A stretch of DNA of 64,000 nucleotides, taken from positions 23,157-87,156 of the forward strand of contig VXRJ01000003.1 of NCBI GenBank assembly GCA_009838525.1. Reading direction: 5' to 3'. The notes under the pieces were generated by a model that was given only the letters and a program-made list of their open reading frames with translations, was not told where the DNA came from and did no database searches. This document shows positions 58,144 to 64,000 of this stretch, in pieces. This stretch comes from Acidobacteriota bacterium. Its GTDB lineage: Bacteria; Acidobacteriota; Vicinamibacteria; Vicinamibacterales; UBA8438. Positions within the stretch are counted from its first letter, which is position 1, and each line of letters begins with the position of its first letter. Both the position numbers and the translations under genes were made by a program.

Positions 58144-61100
58144 TCAGTAGCTGATCGTCGCGCCGACCTTGAACATGCGCCCCTGCATGATCTGCGTCGG
58201 CGAGAGCCAGGCCGATCCGAAGGTCGTGTTCCAGGTGAGGGTCGCGTCGGTGTTGAACACGTTGTACAGAGCGGCGTTGACCTGGAGCCGCCCCTCTCCA
58301 ACGTTCAGGTTCTTCGAGAACCGGAGGTCCAACTGATTGACGCGCTCCCCGTAGTGCGTCCCCGGCGGAACGAGGTGGACGACCTGTCCCCCGCCCGTCA
58401 GCGGCCGGCCTAGCCCGGTGATGTCGGCGTTGGTGGCGAAGTAGGGCGCCAGCACCTCCGGTCCGGCCCGGTTCTGCCAGACCAGGCTCAGGGTCAGGTC
58501 CCCGGGCAGAGGATAGGTGGCAAGGGCCTTGAAGTCGGGCTGGTAGGGCGGGGACGTCGCGCAGTAGTTCGTGCTCGGGAACGACGCGACGTTCGTCGAC
58601 CCGATCGTGCCCGCCGAGGTCGCGGCGTTCGAACCGAGTCTCGCGTGCTGGATGATGTCGCAGAAGTCGGTGCGCTCGCGTCCCGTGCTGACGCCGGCGT
58701 TGAATATGCCGCCGTTGGCGAGCCTCCCCTGCACCGATACATCCAGCCCCGTGTACACGTCCGTAACGTCACCGAACTCGTCCGCGGACGTGACCCAGTT
58801 GTCCGTCTGCCCGAAGTACTGCGGCTGGATGTTCATGAAGCCGCAGATCTCGTTGCCGCCACCGTTCGGCAGGCGCGAATCGACCGGCGCCGTGACGCAG
58901 AATTCGTCGAAGCCCGACGCCGGCGTCGCCCGGTTCTGCGTCACGAAGAAGTTGCCGTACCAGTGGCGGGTCCACTGGACATCCAGACTGATGCGCGGCG
59001 TCAACTCCTGCTGCAAGCCGAACAGGATCTCCGTGTCGTTGGGGCGGACGCCGGAACCGCGAACGATCGCGGGATTCCAGCGGGTGACGATGGCGGGATC
59101 GCCAAGCTGCGCGCTCATCGCGCCGCATTCGCCGTTTGCCCCCCGGTTCCGGAGATCGCAGTCGGGAACGAAGTCGCCGTTAGCATCGCTCCAGGTGCGG
59201 AACGCGGCATTGATGCGCGTGTTGACGGGGTTGTTGGCGGTAGCGGTCGCGACCGACTCGCTGGCCACGTACCGCCCGAAGTTGGCGCGGACAACGGTTT
59301 GTCCGGTGCCGAACACATCCCAGGACATCCCCACCCGGGGCGATATGTCCTTCCAGGACGGGGTGTCCGGCACCTCGGCATACGTTGTCGCGGGCACCCA
59401 GAGGAGCTCCGCGGTAGTCTGCCCCGGCACGTAGGCCTCGTGGAAGTCGTAACGGACGCCCAGGTTCAGCGTGACGCGATCGATGGTCCAGCGGTCCTGG
59501 GCGTAGATGCCCAGCGCCGCCCGCAGCTTCTGAAGATCCTCGAGGGGCCTTGCATATTGCCAGATCCGCGCCGGCATCCCCTGATTGAAGTCCCAGTGCT
59601 GCGCCTGGGTCCCGAAGGCGGTGTAGTTGCGCGTTCCCCACATGTCCTGCATGCCCACCTTGAAGGAGTGCGTGCCGGTCACGTAGTTGAGCGAGAAGCG
59701 CATGTTCCACTGGTGGTTGTAGGCGTCCCAGGTCGTCTCGTCCGCCGCGTACCGCGTATTGGTCGACAGCTCGCGCTTGGCTATCACGTCCGCCGCAACC
59801 GGGAACTCGGGCTGTTGCAGGAAGCGCCACGTCTCGTTGTAGAACGTCAGGCCTCCCTCGAGCAGCAGACGGCTCGTGACCGGACTGGTCCACCGGAGCT
59901 GACCGAGGTAGTCGGGGTCCGAGGTGAGGTAGTCCGTCGCCTCGGGCGTCCGGTTGAGACCGGAGTCGCTCACCTTGTGCCGCTTGCCGAACTGGTAGTA
60001 GGCGATGAGCTTGTTCCGGGGGGTGAGCTGTGAGGTCAGGTTCAGCGTGGCGGTGTGGAAGTACCGATCACCCGCGAAGGCCGGCTTGGAGAAATCGCGC
60101 TGATCGGGAACCAGCCTGTCCCCGTACTGACACCCGCCTTCCGTGCGGCAGAACTGCGGATCGAGCGGATCGATCCGTTCGAACGAATCGGTGTTCCACT
60201 GCGTCGAAACGAGATTGCGGTAGCCGAGATAGAACCACAAGCGGTCCTGAACGAGCGGCCCCCCCATTGTCGGGTTGAACTCCGACACCTGTTTGACGGA
60301 GTTGACCTGCCGCAACCCCAGATCGATCAGGTCCTGCCCGAGGTTGTCGGACTGCATGCCCCCATTCGTGTAGTCGGCGTACAGGTCGAAAGTGAACTGG
60401 TTCCCGCCTTCCTTGGCGATGCTGTTCGCAACCACCCCGCTCGACCGGTACTCCGCGTCGGTACCGCTCGTGGTGACGGTCATTTCCGCCACCGCGCCGG
60501 TGTTGATGGCCATCGTGTGGTTGTAGCCGCCTCCGGTGTTGTTCATGTTGTTGAACGGCATGCCGTTCATCACCAGAGGCATCTGATCGCCGCGGCTTCC
60601 GTGAACCTCCATCGTCTGCCAGTTCGCGCCGTCGGCGCCGCCGACGTCCTGCTGGCTGAGGGGCACCTGCACTCCGGGCACGAGGATGCCGACGTTCTGG
60701 AACGAGCGCCCCGTCGGCAGCTCGGCCAGCACCTCGGCGGTGAGCGCCTCGGTCTGGGTCACCGTCTGGACGTCGATCAGCGGACTCTCGCCGGTGACGG
60801 TGACCGTCTCCTCCACACCGCCTACGGCCAACTGCGTGTCGACATTGGCGGTGAAGGTGGCCGTCAACTCCACCCCCTCGACGACCACCGTGCTGAATCC
60901 GGGCAGGGTGAACGTCACCGTGTACACGCCCGGATTGAGTGCGATGATGCGGTACGCGCCCTGGCCGTCGGTAAAGACCACACGCGACTGCTCGATGAGC
61001 GCCGGGCTCGACGCTTCGATAGTGACACCGGGAAGAATCCCCCCGGTGTTGTCCGTCACGACGCCCGCGATCTCGGCATCCTGTGCCAGAACCGCGGACG

Positions 61101-61164
61101 GGACGGTGAGGAAGGTGAAGACGACCGCCGGAGCCAAGGCCCGACCCAACCGCCGTACTCGCAT
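58144..61164 (-). CDS. Oar-like TonB-dependent receptor
   Basis: This 1,006-residue outer-membrane protein has a signal peptide ending VLAQ. A CarboxypepD_reg domain follows (about 30-115; GVVTDNTGGILPGVTIEASS), then a plug-like region with TEALTAEVLAELPTGRSFQN and EVHGSRGDQMPLVMNGMPFN. A very large barrel ends LSPTQIMQGRMFKVGATISY with a terminal aromatic residue. The Oar/OmpA-type receptors expanded in Acidobacteriota are thought to import oligosaccharides, peptides or other polymers. The ATG at 61164 has AGGAGGG upstream. It lies between two FG-GAP/TPR groups on the same strand. Confidence 0.92.
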   Translation of the reverse strand: MRVRRLGRALAPAVVFTFLTVPSAVLAQDAEIAGVVTDNTGGILPGVTIEASSPALIEQSRVVFTDGQGAYRIIALNPGVYTVTFTLPGFSTVVVEGVELTATFTANVDTQLAVGGVEETVTVTGESPLIDVQTVTQTEALTAEVLAELPTGRSFQNVGILVPGVQVPLSQQDVGGADGANWQTMEVHGSRGDQMPLVMNGMPFNNMNNTGGGYNHTMAINTGAVAEMTVTTSGTDAEYRSSGVVANSIAKEGGNQFTFDLYADYTNGGMQSDNLGQDLIDLGLRQVNSVKQVSEFNPTMGGPLVQDRLWFYLGYRNLVSTQWNTDSFERIDPLDPQFCRTEGGCQYGDRLVPDQRDFSKPAFAGDRYFHTATLNLTSQLTPRNKLIAYYQFGKRHKVSDSGLNRTPEATDYLTSDPDYLGQLRWTSPVTSRLLLEGGLTFYNETWRFLQQPEFPVAADVIAKRELSTNTRYAADETTWDAYNHQWNMRFSLNYVTGTHSFKVGMQDMWGTRNYTAFGTQAQHWDFNQGMPARIWQYARPLEDLQKLRAALGIYAQDRWTIDRVTLNLGVRYDFHEAYVPGQTTAELLWVPATTYAEVPDTPSWKDISPRVGMSWDVFGTGQTVVRANFGRYVASESVATATANNPVNTRINAAFRTWSDANGDFVPDCDLRNRGANGECGAMSAQLGDPAIVTRWNPAIVRGSGVRPNDTEILFGLQQELTPRISLDVQWTRHWYGNFFVTQNRATPASGFDEFCVTAPVDSRLPNGGGNEICGFMNIQPQYFGQTDNWVTSADEFGDVTDVYTGLDVSVQGRLANGGIFNAGVSTGRERTDFCDIIQHARLGSNAATSAGTIGSTNVASFPSTNYCATSPPYQPDFKALATYPLPGDLTLSLVWQNRAGPEVLAPYFATNADITGLGRPLTGGGQVVHLVPPGTHYGERVNQLDLRFSKNLNVGEGRLQVNAALYNVFNTDATLTWNTTFGSAWLSPTQIMQGRMFKVGATISY

Positions 61165-61361
61165 GGAGTACCCTCCTGTCGCATCGCGCGACATTACGGG
61201 CCGACACTAACGTCAGCCCGCCCGAACCGCGGCCCGCTTCGCGCAGGATCCGGTGTGCGAACGACGACGTGCCTGAACGACGATCGATAACGGCCCGAGC
61301 GAGCGGGCGGCCTTTCGGCATCATACATCGCCGATCAGTGATGGACAACCGGACGCTGTGG

Positions 61362-62876
61362 CTACCGCGGGCCCAGTTGCCGCAGGCCCTCGGCGGCGCC
61401 CGCGTGGCCGGGATCGATCTCGAGCGCCTGCTCGAACGCCTGGCGCGCCGCCTCGCGCGCACCCTCCGCCAGGTAGAGGGCACCCAGATTCGCCTGGGCG
61501 TCCGCGTGCTCCGGATCGACCGTCGCGGCACGCTCGAACAGGCGCGTCGCCCGAACGAGTTCCCCTTGCCGCGCCAGTGCGATACCGAGGTTAATCAATG
61601 CGTCGACGTGGTTCGGGTTTCGATCGAGCGCGCGCTCGTACTCGGCGACCGCTTCGTCGAGCCGGCCGCTCCGATCCAGTACCAGGGCCAGGTCGTAGCG
61701 TGTCTCGGACGTGTCCAGAGTCTCCATCGCCTCGCGGAGGAGCGGCTCCGCGGCGGCGTACTGCCGTAGCGCGGACAAACATCTCCCGATGTCCGCAACC
61801 ACCTGAGGATCGCCCGGAAAGAGCCGGCGATGGCGCTCCAGCAACTCCAGCGCCTCTCCGTAGCGCCGTTCGACGCGCAGCATGGTGGCGAGCTCAAAGA
61901 GGGCGTCCCGATTGTCAGGGTCGACCGCCAGCGCCCGCCGCACCAGGTGCTCACGCCAGGCGCCGTTGGTCGTCAGATCGGCGGTGGACGCTTGCTGGAG
62001 CAGGAAGGCTGCGCTCCGCGACTCGTCGATGAGTGTCTGGAAGAACTCGTCGACGTACGGCGCGAAGCGCGGCAGGGCTGCCGCGCGCCGTCGAGCGCGA
62101 GTGGCGTCGTCGTCTCGCCCAAGGGCGGCATACGCGTCGCCGAGCAACCGGAACGCCGGCCCGAACCGCGGCGCCTCTCCGGTCGCGCCTTCCAGCAGCT
62201 CCCGAGCCTGCGCCGGGCTGTCGTCAAGGTGCAGCCGCGCGAGCCCGAATGCGGCGTAGGCCGCCAGTGGGCCCAGCGGCGTGTGCCCAGCCGTGGCCGC
62301 CGCCGGCGGGGTAGCGGGTTCGGGAAGCTCCATCACGCGCCGCCAGGCGCGGGTGGCCTCGTCTCGGCGGCCGGTCTTGAACGCCACGTCGCCCAGGCGC
62401 CACCACGCCGGAGCAATATCGGGAGCAGATTCGACCACCCGCACGAGGGCTTCACGGGCTCGTTCGGCGTCACCCCGCGAGACGTGGGCCATTGCGCGGT
62501 AGTGGGTCCATCGCCATTCGTCCGGATCCAGAGCCTCGGCGAGCGCGTAGCTCTCAATCGCCCGGTCGTAGTACAGGTCCGCGTGGTAGGCGAGCCCGAG
62601 GGCGCCGACGGCTTCGGCTGAGCGCCGGTTGGCGCGCGCGGCGTGATCAGCGTCCGTCAGGTGGATCCGCACCGCTTCGGGCTCGAGCGTGTCGGGCAGG
62701 GCCGGCAACTGCAGGCCGGGGGCGGTGCCGCCGGCGCCGCACCCAAGCGCCAACGCGAGAGCCGCCACCACCACCGCGGAGCGCGAATACCGGGGGCGTT
62801 GCCCACACCGGGCGCGTCCATCCACCGGGTCTGGCCCGCAACTTGGGAAGGAATCAGGGGCGAGGCCCGTTCTCAC
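61362..62876 (-). CDS. TPR lipoprotein
   Basis: This 504-residue protein has a lipoprotein signal with lipobox ALALGC at about residue 46 after a long N-terminal region. TPR repeats follow, such as VGALGLAYHADLYYDRAI, AYAAFGLARLHLDDSPAQ, ALFELATMLRVERRYGEA and ALINLGIALARQGELVRA. The GTG at 62876 overlaps the upstream FG-GAP gene by 23 bp. A shorter start inside is possible, because the segment before the signal peptide is unusually long. It is the third FG-GAP/TPR pair in the block. Confidence 0.85.
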   Translation of the reverse strand: MRTGLAPDSFPSCGPDPVDGRARCGQRPRYSRSAVVVAALALALGCGAGGTAPGLQLPALPDTLEPEAVRIHLTDADHAARANRRSAEAVGALGLAYHADLYYDRAIESYALAEALDPDEWRWTHYRAMAHVSRGDAERAREALVRVVESAPDIAPAWWRLGDVAFKTGRRDEATRAWRRVMELPEPATPPAAATAGHTPLGPLAAYAAFGLARLHLDDSPAQARELLEGATGEAPRFGPAFRLLGDAYAALGRDDDATRARRRAAALPRFAPYVDEFFQTLIDESRSAAFLLQQASTADLTTNGAWREHLVRRALAVDPDNRDALFELATMLRVERRYGEALELLERHRRLFPGDPQVVADIGRCLSALRQYAAAEPLLREAMETLDTSETRYDLALVLDRSGRLDEAVAEYERALDRNPNHVDALINLGIALARQGELVRATRLFERAATVDPEHADAQANLGALYLAEGAREAARQAFEQALEIDPGHAGAAEGLRQLGPR

Positions 62877-64000
62877 GATTGCTCCAGATCGTCACGCGCG
62901 ACATCCGGTCATACGGAGGGCTGATGTGCATGCCGCCGGTCACCAGATCGGGTGTTCCGTTTCCGTCGAGATCTCCCATGGCCAACGTCACGAGGTGTGT
63001 GGGTGCGACGGCTATGCGGCGCATCGCGAATCGCATCTCGCCATCGTTCTCCAGCCACACCAGGCTGCGCACCTCCGGGTCGCTCCATTGGTTGTATGCG
63101 CTGGCCACGACGACATCCAGGTCGCCGTCGCCGTCCACGTCATCCGCCTGTGGACTCGACGCTCCGGACAGGTCGGCAATGCGGCGGGGCCGGAATCGCC
63201 GATCACCCAGATTCTGCAGCCACTGGACGCCGTGCCAGGGCCGGCTGTTGGCCGGTGCGTAGTCGAACGCATCCCCGTTGCTGTGCAGAAGGTCCGAGAG
63301 CCCGTCGCCGTCCAGATCGACCACGCTGATCCAACTCGATCCGAAATCGGCGTTCGCGGATCCCCAGATCAGCTCTGCTTCGAACTGATCGCCCGTATCG
63401 AACGCCCACACCTCTTCCCACTCCTGGCTGACCAGCGAGACCACGTCGGGCGCATCGTCACCGTCGATGTCGACGATCACGGCGTTGATCGCGCCCGACA
63501 ACCGCTGGAGAACGTGCGGTTCGAACACCCAGCCCCCCCGGTTCTCCAGCCAGAGGGTCTCGCCGTAGTCATAGCCGAAGGCGGCGACCGTCAAATCGGG
63601 ATCACCGTCGCCGTCGAGATCGCCCGCGCGCGCATCGGCTACCCGGGGAATCCCGTCGGCAACGACATGACTCTCGAAGCGCTCGCCGCCAAGGTTCTCG
63701 AGCACGACGACGGCCCCGATTCGCAAGTTGCTCGGGAAGAGCTGCCCCAGGCTCGCCACCAGCAGATCACGGTCTCCGTCTCCATCGAGATCGACCGCCT
63801 CGACGTGGGCCGGAGCGAGGATGTCGTCGCTAATCAAACGTTCCTCATAGGTCCCGGCCGGCGCCTGCCGTATCCACGAAATCCGGCTGCGCCCCGCATC
63901 GCAGACCAGGATGTCGGGCAGACCGTCAGCGTCCAGATCGACGATCTCGACGTGCGCGATCTGAGGCCGTTCGTTGGGGCCTGGGGGATGCCCCAGGGGG
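62854..64000 (-). CDS. FG-GAP/VCBS repeat protein (5' end outside window)
   Basis: The frame stays open to the end of the window, so the N-terminus is missing. Its blades carry Ca-binding loops of the form DLDADGLPDILVCD, DLDGDGDRDLLVAS, DLDGDGDPDLTVAAFG and DVDGDGDLDVVVAS, a seven- or eight-bladed integrin-like propeller. Between blades is WLENRGGWVFEPHVL-type sequence. Unlike the two CRTAC1 copies it ends without an ASPIC/UnbV domain. It overlaps the following TPR gene by 23 bp, suggesting one transcript. Confidence 0.88.
   Translation of the reverse strand, partial: PLGHPPGPNERPQIAHVEIVDLDADGLPDILVCDAGRSRISWIRQAPAGTYEERLISDDILAPAHVEAVDLDGDGDRDLLVASLGQLFPSNLRIGAVVVLENLGGERFESHVVADGIPRVADARAGDLDGDGDPDLTVAAFGYDYGETLWLENRGGWVFEPHVLQRLSGAINAVIVDIDGDDAPDVVSLVSQEWEEVWAFDTGDQFEAELIWGSANADFGSSWISVVDLDGDGLSDLLHSNGDAFDYAPANSRPWHGVQWLQNLGDRRFRPRRIADLSGASSPQADDVDGDGDLDVVVASAYNQWSDPEVRSLVWLENDGEMRFAMRRIAVAPTHLVTLAMGDLDGNGTPDLVTGGMHISPPYDRMSRVTIWSNRENGPRP

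Overview
The window is about two-thirds G+C by eye. Its gene content suggests a chromosomal segment of an Acidobacteriota bacterium, most likely of the Vicinamibacteria / subgroup 6 type. That placement is inferred from the mix of families: ADOP-type ABC permeases, a tricorn-like protease, DUF3604, a PQQ dehydrogenase, DUF1501/DUF1800 pairs, CRTAC1-type FG-GAP proteins paired with TPR proteins, and Oar-like TonB receptors. No rRNA, phage, plasmid, CRISPR or insertion-sequence genes are visible. Two tRNA-Arg genes are present.

Layout. Positions 1-2264 hold two tandem copies of a secreted protein, the first cut by the window edge, and a CoxG-like gene. Positions 2279-5421 carry a divergent Ku/LigD double-strand break repair pair. 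Positions 5482-6760 hold a cupin and a VapBC toxin-antitoxin pair with a readable promoter. Positions 6834-13079 are a minus-strand run: quinoprotein dehydrogenase, DUF3604 lipoprotein, PPIase, FAD oxidoreductase. Positions 13160-20032 are a plus-strand run: ADOP permease, tricorn-like protease, MNT/HEPN toxin-antitoxin pair. Positions 20043-25592 hold membrane lipid/glycan genes, a heme-c propeller protein and a serine hydrolase.

Positions 25593-29500 are the most irregular stretch. A soluble histidine kinase fused to a receiver and an OmpR-type DNA-binding domain lies between copies of a short repeat that I cannot assign to a known family. Nearby are tRNA-Arg(CCG), a small membrane protein and a remnant of a di-heme peroxidase gene.

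Positions 29500-43438 hold the most interesting system. A minus-strand operon encodes a polytopic membrane protein, an ExbB/TolQ-like proton channel, a DUF2149-like ExbD-shaped protein, and a CobN-type chelatase with a signal peptide and a C-terminal membrane anchor. Diverging from it are a BtuB-like TonB receptor and a PepSY-TM protein that runs into DUF1800, DUF1501 and a TIGR03067-like gene. The arrangement resembles the hmu haem loci of Bacteroidota without HmuY. It suggests uptake and metal insertion or removal of a tetrapyrrole in the periplasm.

Positions 43525-51415 carry a second kinase-regulator fusion, tRNA-Arg(TCG), GNAT, BON, a phosphotriesterase-like lipoprotein and a spermidine-synthase-like membrane fusion. 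Positions 51448-64000 are a minus-strand block of alternating FG-GAP/ASPIC proteins and TPR lipoproteins around an Oar-like TonB receptor. The last gene runs out of the window.
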